The translations under genes were made by a program, and so were the position numbers. Source: Ephemerocybe angulata (Eukaryota; Basidiomycota; Agaricomycetes; Agaricales; Psathyrellaceae). Taken from it: a DNA stretch of 64,000 nucleotides. The stretch lies in contig JAACJK010000003.1 in the NCBI GenBank assembly GCA_013368325.1, forward strand, positions 558,001 to 622,000, given 5' to 3'. The notes under the pieces were generated by a model. It saw nothing but the letters and a program-made list of their open reading frames with translations. It was not told the DNA's origin and did not search any database. This document shows, one piece after another, positions 12,601 through 25,100 of this stretch (positions are counted from its first letter, which is position 1; each line of letters opens with the position of its first letter).

Positions 12601-13323
12601 TAACGAATAAATGCACAGATGACAGCGACGCCTGTCTGATATTCAAAGACTTCTTTCAGATGTTCGGTGGAGGTGGACCTGTATGTATATATGGCCCAGT
12701 TAGAATGGGCCAAGGGGACTCGTCGAAGCAAGACTTACGACAGTATTGTTTTGCCTGCGCCGGCTGCCATAGATGAACTCAGTACGGAGCCAGAGAAAAG
12801 TGAAGACCATGGGTTGAGGACTTACGCATCCCGGTTCCCCATACCACTACATCCCGTCCCTCAACGAAGTTTCGGAATTCCTCAGATTCGATGAACCATA
12901 TCCCAGTTTTCGACATCCGCTGGTTCAAAGCCTCCTCATATATCTTCAGAAAGTCCGGGCCCTTTATCCATGCGAGAATCTCGCAAATCGGAGCTGGATT
13001 GAAGTAAGTAGCTGCCACTGCCATCACAAAGTTTTCAGGGAAGACACCTACCGTTGGGTTCATCGCTCGAGGAAACCGGGCCGAAGTGGTTGTTGATGAC
13101 AGTAACATTATAGTTGTAGTCGCCGCTAACGATCGTCGTAGTCATTGTTCCAACAGAACAATTCTCGGCGCCCTGCAGCAGGTTGACCTCACCAGACGGG
13201 GCTGATAATCAGAAACCGTCAGATCGATCTTGTCTGAAAGGATCGCCAATGCAACTGCTCACATTGCACGAAGGCTGGTATGACATCCAGAGGGCCGCCG
13301 TCAAGAACAGGAGCTAAAGCCAT
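9655..13323 (-). CDS. NACHT-ankyrin NLR-like receptor, complete (paralogue B)
   Basis: This is a multi-exon STAND protein read right to left. It starts at ATG 13323-13321 (MALAPVLDGGPLDVIPAFVQ). Exon 2 carries a short beta-rich segment, SVGTMTTTIVSGDYNYNV then NVTVINNHFGP. Next is a conserved block ending IWFIESEEFRNFVEGRDVVV. The Walker A sequence GTGMPGAGKT is completed on a 25-nt microexon (12739-12763). Walker B is ILIDGLDEAED and the sensor is NVLIMSRPL. A helical region (11410-12132) leads into ankyrin repeats (GKTPLMYAC, GRNAFWHAC, GQTALMFATC and others) in the last long exon (9655-11040). After the repeats comes a conserved tail with AFEWTTDDRDTVMLLAHAL, ILINC and CQCGFHC. No frame break was seen. 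By family, such proteins are ATP-switch receptors in fungal self/non-self and immune-type responses. The ligand is unknown. Confidence 0.9.
12739..12763 (-). other. 25-nt microexon completing the Walker A loop (NLR B)
   Basis: Read on the minus strand, this short exon lies between a CAG acceptor and a GTAAGT donor. With the C left over from the preceding exon it encodes P-G-A-G-K-T-I-L-S. Skipping it removes the nucleotide-binding lysine, and because 25 is not a multiple of three it also shifts the frame. Confidence 0.8.
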
Positions 13324-14448
13324 TGTCTACTGGGGTATGAGTGGAAGAGGGGTGAACAGGAAGATTCAGGGGAAGACCCAACCATTTATACTCACCTGGG
13401 CGTAACAGCATCTCAGAGGACCCACAAATGCACCGCCCCATCCTTTGATCTGGCAGCGTGGAGGCAAAGAAGGCCCTTGCAGAAGCGTTAGGCGCCAAAG
13501 AGTTAGGGATTGGACACGAAGTCCGGCTTGAAAAGAATATCAATTCGACTGGAGCAGGTGATGAAAAAAAGTCCGACCCGTGCAGAGTATAAGGTTCGTG
13601 TCATATGTAACACCCCTCAGAGAGCGCGGTATCGACTTAGACCAACTATTCCTTACCAACTCAAAGGATGAATGAGGCAGAGTCCTGGCTAATACTAGGT
13701 CTGAGAACGTCGTGTGGTACAGGACTTCTCGTTGCGGCAGGGGAGTACCGCGACCGCAAAAATAAGAGATCTCGTTCCACTGGGATTATCATGCAGAATC
13801 TCTTTCTATCCCTATGAGTTCAGTTACGAATCTGGGGGCAACGACAAAGTTGGGTGTTCGCGGTGCTTGGATTCAAGGACTCACAAACTCGAAATCGTCA
13901 AACTCCCTGTCCATTTTTATCCTTCTCCAATGTAAGCAGAGAGTCAACAGTCCGTCGTTAAAACTTGAAGCTGTATTTCCCTTGCTCGCCGTTCGAGTTG
14001 GGAGAAGAGAGAGAGCTCTACACCGCCACGCAAGTTCATATGTAGCCCTTCATGTGGGAACTTTTCTCGGCTTTTGCCGCAGGTGCGACTGTCACGTAGC
14101 TGAGGCTCACGTACGTTGGCCCCTCCAGTAACCGGTAACCTTCGACATCTTCCAAACGTCGCAGGCACCCCGTACCTTCTAGTGGGGGTTGCATCCGGGT
14201 GACCCATGAACTAAATGCACGGCTTCTAGAATGCTGTGGTGCCGCTTGGGTGCCGGACGGGTGCCGCATGTCTGTGACATGAAATGGGGCTGGGACAGCC
14301 TTTGCCCAGTCTTTTGCCCTCGAACTACATATTAAAGCCAGAGCTCACTTGAACTCAGCTTTTACTTTGCCCAGACCCGATTTCTCGAGCTGTAAGCTCC
14401 CTATCAAGACCACGGACACGTTCTTTCTGCCGTCGCCGCCTTGAACCC
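13324..14448. other. Intergenic, divergent promoter region
   Basis: This lies between the minus-strand NLR and the plus-strand CHAT pseudogene. Open frames at 13714-14131 have no recognisable motif or splice pattern. No gene was supported. Confidence 0.45.
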
Positions 14449-16988
14449 TTGGTGGATTATCGGGAGGTTTACCCACCATCTCTATCGCTCGTTCTGTCGC
14501 GAGTTTCCCTTCCCTGCTTAATACGCCCATTACTCAACTGCTCTACTACATTAGGAACCGTTGGCATATACTATATGATCCAGTTCGCACAGGGAGGCAG
14601 CTTGGCCGAGCTTGATGTTGCAGTATCTGCACATCAGGAGGTGGTGCGCATTACGCCCTTGGGCACCGCAGCCCTCCCAGTCGCTTTGAAGAACCTTAGA
14701 GACATCTTACAGCTGCGCTTCACACGAACAGGCCCCGACCTTTCTGACATTTCAGAGGCCATCTCAGCCTACCAACAAGCAGTGGATCTCACCCCCGAAG
14801 ATCATTCAAACCTTCGCGCCTTCCTCAGGAATCTTGGAGTAGCTTATATGGCTTAGGCCTACCTCGCGCGGTCGCGAACTATGGAAGCGCACACCTCCAA
14901 CGTTTTGGTCAAACTGGTGATGTTTCCGACCTTTCTGAGGCCATCTCGTCACTACGGAGGGCGGGACAACTAACGCCTGAGGGTCGTCAAGACCTGCCTA
15001 CCTTTCTTGGCTCCGGCAGGCGAAAATACCACGTAACGGTCTTTGACACGACTTGCACTCGCATTTCTAAGCCGTTTTGAACGCATGAATGCATCGAAGG
15101 GCAGGAGGAGACGGGAGGGCAGAGGCAGGACGACCTGGATACAGCCATCTTACTCTTCGAACAGATAGCAGCCTGCGCCACGTTTCATCCGCGTGCGAGG
15201 GGGAATGCGGCTCGACGTTGGGCTACCTTGCTGCGTGACTACCATCCTCAGTCAAATGATATCATGCTCGCCTGGGAGACTGCCATCGAACTGATCGTGC
15301 TATCTGCAGGACTTGAGCAAACCCTTCAAAGTCGTTTCACTCACCTTCAGGCTTTTGCTGGTGTACCGATGACGGCCGCCTCCTCTGCGTGCTCATCTGG
15401 GCGACTGGACAAGGCCCTGTAGTGGCTTGAGCAGGGCCGCTGCCTCGTTTGGGCCCAGCTCAATAATCTTCGAACGCCGCTCGACGACCTCCGTGTCTAC
15501 GATAGCGCACTCGCAGAGCGCATTACGGACATTTCGAAACAGCTGGAAGTTGCTCAAGGGGCATCTCGGGGAGGCGTTGTGGCATCCCGTTAGCGATCAA
15601 AATGGCAGAAGAGGACGGGGCGCGCAACCACCAGAAGCTGGCGAAAGATTGGGAGAATCTTCTGCGCACCGTGAGGGACCTTCCAGGCTTCGAGAACTTC
15701 CTCCGTCCTTCTCCATGCTCGACACTACTCCAACATTTACCAGAGTCGGGGTCAGCTGTACTGATCAACATTGACACCAATGGTCGATGTGACGCGCTCG
15801 CACTCTTGGCTGGACAAGAGCAGCCCATCCACATTCCCCTTCCTGAGTTCTCCTATGAAAAGGCGACCAAGTACCGGGATGATCTGGGCAACCTACTGAA
15901 ATCAAACCACCTTCGTGATCGAGGAAGACAAGACTCAGAGATTACGGAGACAGGCGAGGACGACCCGGAGATCAGAGGAGTCAGGCTCGCCCGCAGGGAA
16001 AAGCGCGATGTTGGTATCCTTCACGGCATTCTTCGCAGCCTCTGGAGCGACTTGGTCAAGCCGATACTAGATAGTTTAGGAATAGTATCGGTGAGTTCCA
16101 TTCTTTGGATTTCTACTTCAACCCACTTACATATTATCCATGGATTTATAGAAGGTAGACTCATCTGCCAAGTCGAGCCCTCCGAGGATCTGGTGGTGCC
16201 CCACTGGCCCGTTGACGTTCCTCCCTATCCACGCGGCTGGGATATACAGCGAGATGGTGTCTGAGAGTGTTATGGACTATGTTACATCTTCGTACACTCC
16301 CTTGGTCTCCGTGCTTACCGACCGGGTCAAGAACTCCCGCTCAGTCGACAAGGCGGTTTCTGGACTATTTCTAGCCAGTCAACCAAATGCACCTGAGGCA
16401 TCTTCGATCCCGGGTACGACGAAGGAAGTTGAAGCAATATACGACATGGCGGTGGATGCTGGGACACAGGTGGTGAAGGCGGAAGGCAGCGAAGTCATTA
16501 TCGAAACCTGTCTCGAGTACTTCGAGACTTTCAGCAGCATCCACCTTGCATGCCACGCGTCTCAGAATGCGGCAGACCCACTTCGAAGTCGATTTCTCCT
16601 TCACAGCGGCCCGCTGGATCTTTCCATCGTCATTCAGCGAAATCTCAAGAACGCTGATCTCGCTTTTCTCTCAGCCTGTCAGACGAGTACTGGTGAGGAG
16701 AAGCTCCCTGATGAGGCTGTCCATCTCGCCGCTGGGATGCTTGCTGCAGGATATCGGCGAGTGGTAGCTTCCATGTGGTCAATTGGGGACCAACATGCGC
16801 GGGAGGTTGCCGCAGACTTTTATAGCTATCTTTGGCGTGAAGGTCGGGATCCTGAGGATGAAGGTGGATTCGACGGGTCCAAGTCCGCATATGCTCTGCA
16901 CCATGCAACGCGAGAATTAAAATCTCGACTCGATAATTCTGAGCAATCGTTGCTTGCTTGGATTCCCTATGTTCATTTCGGCTATTGA
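14449..16988 (+). pseudogene. TPR-CHAT protease gene, disrupted in the 5' half
   Basis: The 5' half has tetratricopeptide-like repeats (DISEAISAYQQAVDLTPED, DLSEAISSLRRAGQLTPEG). The 3' half has a CHAT (caspase-like HetF-associated) domain with the catalytic pair visible as HLACHAS and LSACQTSTG. The last two frames (15602-16092, intron, then to 16988) are open and well conserved and end WIPYVHFGY. The earlier part is broken. A stop follows the first repeat block (14854-14856), and the next repeat lies in another frame. A TAG stands at 15420-15422 inside the block DKAL-stop-WLEQGRCLVW, and another stop at 15591-15593 comes before the frame changes into the 15602 segment. The full-length protein therefore cannot be made. 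A shortened product from an internal start would keep the catalytic domain. It lies next to NLR B inside the receptor cluster. Confidence 0.85.
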
Positions 16989-17095
16989 TACACTAGGGAT
17001 CCGATGAGGCCACCGAAGGACGTTCCATTGACTGCGTCAATTATTTTGAACACTCAACTATCTTTACTAGGTAAATATGCGACTCTGGAATCGTT

Positions 17096-18553
17096 TCATT
17101 TCTGAGGTGTGATGGGTTTTGGGAGAGGCCAGAATTCCAACTTCCCGCTCGTAGCGTGGAAGGGGCTGTTGGACTCTCCATTTCCCTAGAAAAAGAAGAG
17201 GTGATTCAGTTTATTAATGTTAATTCATGGGCAGAAAAGATAGGCGTACGAGCATAGAATGCGGGAAACCGGGATTGAAGGGTAAAGCATCATCGATGGC
17301 TTGGAGGTGGGCATCGGTAAGTGCGATATCCAGAGCCTCGAGGTTTGAGATCAAATGCTCAATCTTCCTCCCTCCGATGATGGGGAAGACATATTGAGCC
17401 TTGTGGAAGACGTACGCGATGGCAACTGAGGAGGGCAAATGTCATACTAGTGTTCATTATACGGGGAAGGCAGCAGCGTAGTCACGTACCAGAACGAATA
17501 CTCTTTGCGCCGACTTCTTCGGCAATACTCTCGAGTACCTTGCACACTGCCTTCTCGTTGTCATTTCTTAACCAAGGGGTAAAGGTCGTCCTTCCCACTT
17601 CATCCTTCTTAATTCGGATTTCCTCTTCGGCGTCTGTGCGAATCTTGCCTTCCGCCAAAACGCTCCAGGGCGCCAAAGCCATCCCCTCATACCGAGCCAT
17701 CGGGATGATATCCCGCTCGAAAGATCGTTCAGTCGCGTTCCACAGCCCTTGGTAGACCGAGAACGGGGTGAGGGCATTGTCCCTGGCGTATTGGTTTGCC
17801 GTAGAGACAACCCATGCTGGAGTGTCGGAAATCCCCTGCCCCAATTCAGTCAACTGGCTAAATCGTCGAGAGTGAAGGAGGCGGTTGGACATACGAGATA
17901 AATGACCTTGTGGGCCATGACAAATGAATGAAGAGCGTGCATTAACTCCGGGATGCTGGTGTCGAAGTCCCAGAAGTGCACGTAAAGAAGGTCGATGTAG
18001 CCGGTCCTGAGGTGCTTCAGGGAGTTTTCGATTGAAATGTGCAGAGATTTCGCATTTGTTCCGCCGTACATGACCTTTTGGACGACGGATTCATCGCGAG
18101 CCTTAGGGTTGCCGGAGTACTGGGTTCCATAGAACGTCAAAGTCGTCGTCGAGAGCTCGTTTCGGAGCACACATAGGGCCAAACCATACCTTCGTGGCAA
18201 TGAAGAGCTGATCGCGAATACCCTTGGACTCGGCCCATTCGCCGATGAACTTCTCGGAAGACTCGTTTTGACTATTTCCCAGGTGACGTTAGTAATGAGC
18301 GCAGTGTTGGAGCAGCCACTTACTAGAGATTCGCAGTGTCGATGAAATTTCCTCCCAAATCGAAGTAAGCATCGAGCAGCTTAAAGCTAACTTCCTTGTT
18401 CATCGACCCCAGCCCATACTTGTCCCACTGATCACCGATACTCATACCTCCAAGAGCGATGGGAGACACATGGACTCCAGCAGTAGTACACAGCTTCCGA
18501 TAGTGTCCCAATTTTGACTTTGGCGGTGGGGGTGACTCAAAAAGGTTGGGCAT
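17096..18553 (-). CDS. Aldo-keto reductase, aryl-alcohol dehydrogenase type (copy 1)
   Basis: This NADPH-dependent aldo-keto reductase is related to the fungal aryl-alcohol dehydrogenases (AAD) that reduce aromatic aldehydes. The start is at 18553-18551 ([20 protein letters not shown]). The AKR active-site set is visible: Asp in GNFIDTAN, Tyr created across the first intron ([11 protein letters not shown]), Lys in FIATK and His in LLYVHFWDFD. The cofactor-binding stretch is [16 protein letters not shown]. The last small exon (about 17096-17188) gives [16 protein letters not shown]. Intron positions match those of the paralogue at 52874-54329. All exons are intact. The gene sits inside the receptor cluster but is of metabolic type. 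Confidence 0.9.
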
Positions 18554-18642
18554 TTGGGATCTTGTACCGAAAGAACTGTGTGAGGATGGATGGGAATTTG
18601 GAGAGGGGATATTATAAGGATTAGCTCCAGTTCTGGCTGAGC

Positions 18643-18650
18643 TTTATATA
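18643..18650 (-). promoter_or_regulatory. TATA box of aldo-keto reductase copy 1
   Basis: Read on the minus strand it is TATATAAA, about 90 bp upstream of the ATG at 18553. The paralogue at 52874 has a TATA element at a similar distance. Confidence 0.45.
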
Positions 18651-18659
18651 TGCCAGTAT

Positions 18660-19405
18660 CCTTCGCTTTGGCTGAATAAGAAATATTCTGCTCACACGAT
18701 CTCATACAAGGTCCAGTCCAGTCAACTTGGGCATTAGGTTTTCTTTAGCCGGCCGGTGAGAGAATGTTCTTGAATTACTGAATACACTCGCAGCGCATAC
18801 CTGGCTTTGTAATTGGGATATTGAGGGGCCGGATAACTGGAAGCTATAACATCGCGCTCGGTTGAACGGATGGCATAGCGCTTCGGCGCTTATTGGGGTT
18901 GCTGAATGAGCGGTGCTCGGATAGTATCCGTAGTGGTGTCAAACATAGAAGGACCATGCCTCTCGCTTCGGTGGTCCTTCTTCAAGCATTAAGTTTCTAA
19001 CGGGCGTAGCTCTTGACCCATAAAACCTTTGATTGGATGAATGCCTGATTGGCGGGTGTTTTCGTGATGGGCGCTTAAGTGTAAGCGTGAGGCACAGTGC
19101 GCCAGTACCATGACATTTGGCTAGAGCGTGCAGCAGATAAAGGCTTATAGCGGCGTCTTGAAGTCTGAGGTCGCAAACTGAGAACCAAATGGCCCATGGT
19201 GCCACCTGAACAATTCACCTCTCTTAAAAATGCCGGCGAGTCGTTGAGGGTGGAAGATCGCTCTCGAAAAGCCATCGTCTTTGGTGGGGAAGCACTAAGG
19301 TATAATATTCCATGTACTATCAATACATTTCCTGGCACTATCCTCGACTTATCTCGCGTTGCTCTATTTTGACCCTACGAATCTTTGTATGATTGGGATC
19401 AGCAT
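18660..19405. other. Intergenic, no gene seen
   Basis: Only short overlapping frames on the minus strand with no family-like sequence. No inverted or direct repeat longer than background was noticed. Confidence 0.45.
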
Positions 19406-21757
19406 TCAAGGCGGCTTTCCAGGCCACCCACTCCTCGCGCACTCTTCCAGGGCCTTCGATAGCTCAGTGGAGCGATCCTTGAGAAATGAATAATGTATTA
19501 ATAAAAAAATGCGGACAATGCTGACTTTATCGCGCAATGAAAAACCGGACGTACCTTGATTAGATCCAAGAACACACGCCCGACATGTGTCTCCCAGAGG
19601 GCGACAAACTCATACCTAGGATTTCCATCTGAAATCCAAGGAGGGGTACTGATCCAGTGCACAAGTGGGTGCATCACCCAGGCGTGGAGCTTTTCAAGCC
19701 CTGATGTGGCAAATTGGACGAAGCTGGTGGCAGCAACATCATCGGATTCTGGCGTCCTCGTTCGCAAGACTGAGCACCATAGCAGTCCTGCACAGTCTAG
19801 CAAACCAAGGTCCAACTCTTTGTACCGAACTTTAAAGTCAGCATCAGAGAGGGTAGTGCCGCCGCGAATATCTGTGGGGCTGGTAAGAACAGCAGTAGCT
19901 TAGAAGTTACCGCGTATCATACCTTCTAATGAGTAAGAGTCAATTGAACGAAAACAACTCCTTGCTATATAGTCGATAGATCGAGGGATTGGAATGTGTA
20001 GAGATCCTGATCGCTCTGGAGCATTCAGGTAATCCAAAAAGGATTTATGGTAAACCTTGATCTGAATTCTAGAAATTCCACCTGGTCCGTGGCCACTGTT
20101 AGGCAGGGCTACGAGTAGAGACCGAAGATCGCACAGAATGCTCTCGTATGTGCCCTCCTCTAAGCCAAGTAGCTTGTCCTGGCGAGATATGCACAGGTTT
20201 AGATTGACGGCGTTGATGGCGAGGTAAACACGGAGAATGAGCAGGAAGTCGTGCCTGTTATCTATGGCCTCGTATCCTTCTTTCGCGGTGGTCAGAACGA
20301 GAGTGTAGAGCAAGTCCAGCAAAGCGAATGGCTTGGTCCCGTGGTCTGTGCCAGACTGACTGGCAAGTATTGTGCGAAGCCTTTCGACAGGTGAGCGGCG
20401 CGGTTCCGAAACGTATCGGATGACCGTTGCTGCATAGATGTACTGCCCGGATGCAGCAGCGACGATGGCCTCAACGTCTTCTTCTGTGAACCACGCATGC
20501 TCCCACCTCCTTCGTAGGCCAATCTCCGTAAAATTCCTGCGCACGGTGAGCCGGATGTCCGAAGTCGCGTCGTAGTCGTCACTGAGGCGGATGGGGTGTA
20601 CAATTTCATGCAGGTGTCCGCCTGGCTCGAGAGCTTCAAAGATGGCGAGTTCGGGGCGACTGGCGAGGAATATGCGGAATATAGACCTCCGGTGAAGGAA
20701 GGTATCGTGGATTGCACGGAGAAGTGCCCGTTGATCGCGCTCCTTGGTGCACTCGTCAAGGCCATCGATGAGGATGGCGTATGGAAGGCTGGCCAGCTCG
20801 GATGGCGGCAGGCGAGAGACGGGGTCGAGTATCAGCTTTTCAATCTGCGTCTTGAGCGACTGGTCGAAGATAACGGCATCGTTCTCCACCGCGACGCCTA
20901 TCATTTGACGAAGAGCGGCACTCTTTTGTCCCAGCTGGTAGGCAAGAGTGGGTATGATTGTCGAAACGTTGTTCCTGGTGTTGTCCGCGGTGTTGAAGAA
21001 GAACGAAGCGGCCAGAATGCCCTTCGCCACGCATCCTTCTGCCACGGTTTGCTGGAGCGCGGACTTGCCAGAGCCTGCAGCCCCTGTCATACACAGGAAC
21101 TGTGTAGGGGCGTTCCGGTCCTCGATCCAGTTACTTATCTCGTGGATAAGTTCCACGCGTGTATTCGCGTCGCATTTTGGGGGGTCGAACCGGGCCATGG
21201 AATTGTGGAGTGCATTCGTTGACATTGCCTTCAGCAGGTATTCCCAGCCTGTGGGCAATGGAAGTCAGAGGGATAGCTGACCACGAATAGCACGAGGAGG
21301 TTAGCTCACCAGTGTTGCCCTGCTTCTGTGCAGCGTAATGATTACTTGTATAGTTCAAGTTTTCCAGATGGAAGTTACTGGCATTCGCCAAAAATGACGT
21401 GCCCTGGTTTTGCTCTGATGGGCTTCCAGGCGTTCTGGGTTGCGCATTGGTCGAAGGCACCGAAGCTGGGAGGGAGATGTCAGTGCCAGAATTTGTAGTC
21501 CAATTCACGGATAACGAACTGTTGGATGGCTGAGGTTGGATGGAGGGGGAATATGACGCTCTATCCTGGTCTCTGTGGATTTCTGAGATTACAGGAGCCT
21601 GAGAGTATATGGATCCGGATGCTCGCGTTCTGAGCGGCTGATGTGAAGGGGGGGGAGAGGGCACGGTTGGAGATGTTTTGGAGCTTGGAGGGGCATCGAT
21701 TCCCCATTCCTCTACTTGGATCTTAGGATTCCTTCTCCAGAGATGAGAGAAGCACAT
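19406..21757 (-). CDS. NACHT-domain STAND protein without ankyrin repeats
   Basis: The proposed exons, read on the minus strand, are 21757-21310, 21248-19923, 19871-19555 and 19477-19406. The phases add up and give about 720 residues. A Ser/Pro-rich N-terminus is followed by a short motif before the first intron, SFLANASNFHLENLNYTSN, then GWEYLLKAMSTNALHNSMAR. This preamble is typical of agaricomycete NACHT proteins. Walker A is GAAGSGKSAL, Walker B is YAILIDGLDEC and the sensor is FRIFLASRPEL. The C-terminal region (AVNLNLCISRQDKLLGL and IKVYHKSFLDYLNAPERSGS) is the usual helical part. No repeat domain follows. The frame extends upstream of 21757 without another ATG, so the true start may lie in an unrecognised 5' exon. 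The function is inferred to be a receptor or signalling ATPase. Confidence 0.85.
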
Positions 21758-21880
21758 CCGAGCAACGTGCGCGTAAAGAGTCAAGGAGCAGTGCCAGAAC
21801 TGCCTCGTGCCCACCGCTACCGACTCTGTCCCTTGCGTGGGAAAGAAGTCTCGTGGTATTGAAACAAGCGCCCAAACCAC

Positions 21881-22192
21881 GCCTCAACCTTGAGTGCCCA
21901 CCATGCCGACCTCCCGTCCCCAAGAGCGGTCTCTCAAGTTGACGAAAGGCCAGTCCCAATTGAATGGGAGTAAAGACCTTTGTCAAGCAACAAATAGCGA
22001 GGATTTCTTTCACCGTGCAATTCCCGAGGCTTCATTCCTGTGGTCCGCATTCGTTGTATCTGTGTGCCATAAAGGAGGAGGGCATACATAATGGACAAAT
22101 AAGTGTGAGGTTCACTGGAAGAAGTAGGAATAAGAGTGAAATATAAATGGAATATGGATCAGTTGGGGGAGGGACCAGTCCACGATAAGCGC
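21881..22192. other. Spacer between the NACHT gene and NLR C
   Basis: This short gap holds no supported gene. Two plus-strand frames of about 60 codons lack motifs. Confidence 0.4.
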
Positions 22193-25100
22193 TCATTTAT
22201 AGTCCAAGCAACAGCCCGCAAGACTGACACATCGGCAGTACTTCTTGCCTTCCTCTGCAGTCTCCCAAGATGGAAAGATACCACAATTGATGAGGATTAG
22301 AACTGCTGCTACTCGGCAGTAATCGCGCAGGGCATATCCCAAAAGGACCCAGGTTATAGGATCATCCGTGGTCCATTTGAAGGCCTTGAAAGTGGACGGA
22401 GACAGCGGGAGGGAAACCAGGGTGGCCTTGAGGGATACTTGTCCACAATCATACTGACCCGCGAAAAATTGTATGACGGCCTTGCGGATGTCGGAATCTT
22501 CCCAGTGCCCCAACCTCGCGAGGATAGCAATGGCCTTGGCACCAAACTCTCCCCTTCTCCAGCATGCACAATCAAGTGCAGACCACCCCCTGTTATCGGG
22601 TAGACGCAGGTTGACCGCAGGGTGCGAAACGAGCATCTCAAGCGCTTCGGGGGTCCCAGAGCTACAACAGCGATGGAGTGCGGTCATGCCTTTTGCATCT
22701 TGCGCATTGACGTCTGTTTTAGGGTAAGAAAGGAGGATCTCAAGCGACTGTATTCGTCCACAAGATGCAAGCATTAATGCGGTCGTCCCCTCATTGTCCT
22801 GTTGGTTGCAGTCAAGGGAGTCGATTTCAAGGAGATATCGGAGAATGTGGGTTGGTGGGGCCTTCTTTATCATTCTAGTACGTTTGATCCCCGTCGGTGC
22901 AGCCGCCCATAGGAATGCCGAGCGACTACGGTTATCCCGGACGTGATGGTCAGCCCCATGTTGGGTGAGTAGAGTGAGGAACTCCAGTGTGTCGCCCTCG
23001 GCGCACTGCCGGCCAATGCGATTGTGCCGAGGATGGGTGCAGAAATGCATAAAAGCCGTTTTCCCGTCATTGTCCACCTCGTTAATATCTATAGCCGCCT
23101 GATTTAGCATGTATGCCACTGTTTTCCGGAGTCCAGGTTTGCAGGCATACATGAAAGCCGTCCTCCCAGCATTATCCTTGATATTGACATTGATCTTGGG
23201 GCGCAGGGAGAGTAAAAAGATCGGGATAGCGTCATCTGTGTCCACCCGGCAGGCAACCATGAGTGCAGTTTGGCCAAGATTGTCTTGCATATTCACCTTG
23301 ACAGCGGTGTGTCCGGTGAGTATTCGAATTATCTCCTGTTGGCAGTCTTTGGCCCTCGGGGCGGCAAAGCCCTCTCCGATTATTTGGGCCGTTCCAGAGC
23401 TACTGGGATTCCTACAGGCAACAATGAGAGGAGTTTCCCCCTTTGCGTTTGGAATGTTTATCTAGTGAAGAATCATCAGTTAGTTGTAAATTGTTATTTC
23501 CAATGGTGAAGAGACATACGCCGGTATAGCTATTGAGAAGGGCTTTGAGAGCTGATGTCTCACCGTATTTGGCAGCGTAATGAAATGGGGTTTGGCCATC
23601 GACCCATTCCCCTCGATCCCACTGTCGAAGACGACCAGTCAAGAAAGGAAGGGTTTCTGTAGAGATTATCTTGACCAGGCCATACATGGCGGCAAGATGC
23701 AAGCCACCTAATTGGTACATAGGTGCGTTTCCCTCGAAATAGTGACAGTAACGAGCTCCGCAGCTTCGAAGGAACAGAGAGATATAAGGATGAATTTCTG
23801 CGTCCTCCTCTTGGGAATCTCGTGCATGATAGCCCCAGTTTCTGTCGGCGTAGCCCAGATGGTCATAGCTCCGGAAATCCCACTCTTCCCATCGTTGGAG
23901 GCTATTGCTTTCTAGATAGACTAGACATGAGACGGCGAGGTATGTATGAGGGCGTGCAAGCTCCGGGAATGGTACCTTCTTCAGGTACTCGTGGGCCGTG
24001 TAGTCTGAAATGGAGTCATGTTAGCAATATCTGTAATTTGAGCCATGCACTTTACTCACGGATGAAGCGAACGCTATCAACTTGGTTATACAGGCCCAAC
24101 TTCTCCACAGTGACAAGCCCTCCACACATGGACAGAATCAGGTCCAAAGGAATGACATCCCCAGCATCGTAGCTCTTGTCCTCAAAGGAGATTGCCAAAG
24201 CGTGCTGAAGATCATCAGAAGTAAGGCTGTCCTTCGCATATAGGAGCCAAATGAAGGCGCGGTGTGCAATCGAGGCATCTTCTTCGGACTGTGCGTTGAT
24301 CCTGGCCAGTGTATGTTCGTAGATGGCGTCGACGCCTGAGGGGAGCTGCTCCAACCCTGTCAGCAGGGTATTCGCACTGCGGGCCTTCCGTACAATAGCC
24401 TCCATCTGCAGTCGCGCAACAAGGAACCTAAGTGATGCTATTCAGTACATGAAGACATGAGAAGACCACAGGGGCTACCCACATTCCATTGGAACTTTCC
24501 CTAATGCGAGCCTTTAACCTCTCGATCAGTGTAGGGTCACCACGAACGATTGCTTGGAGTCTAGAGTTGCGCTCTATCTGATCATCAACGAAATAGTCGA
24601 TATCTTCAGTACGGGCTGCGATCGAGACGTGAAGAGCGTGGGGTATACAGTGAGCGTATAACTCCAGCGGGCGAGACATGATGAGGACGTTGGCGCCGAG
24701 GGTAGGGAGGGTGCGGAGCAATGCGTCCTTGACTGCATCTTCAGCTTCGTCCAGGCCATCAATGATGATGAACACCTTCGAGAGCAGCCCAACGACTTCA
24801 CGTAGAGCTTTAATTAGCCCCTGCTCCCGCAGTTCCATCTTCTGGTTCTGAATGTACAAGTTCCCCATATGGCGGCAGGCGCATAGATGACTGCCAATGA
24901 GCTGGCGGATCAGGCCAGCTAAAATATCCCTGGCCGATGGCTGCTCCGTGTACCGAATAAATGCGCAGACAACGGCGACGCCATTGGTACCCGCGAATAT
25001 TTCTCTCAGATGCTCCATCGAGGTTGACCTGGAGATCCGAAAGAAAGGTTAGAGTAACTTGGGCGAAGATAGGAACGAAGGCGTACGATAAGAGTGTTTT

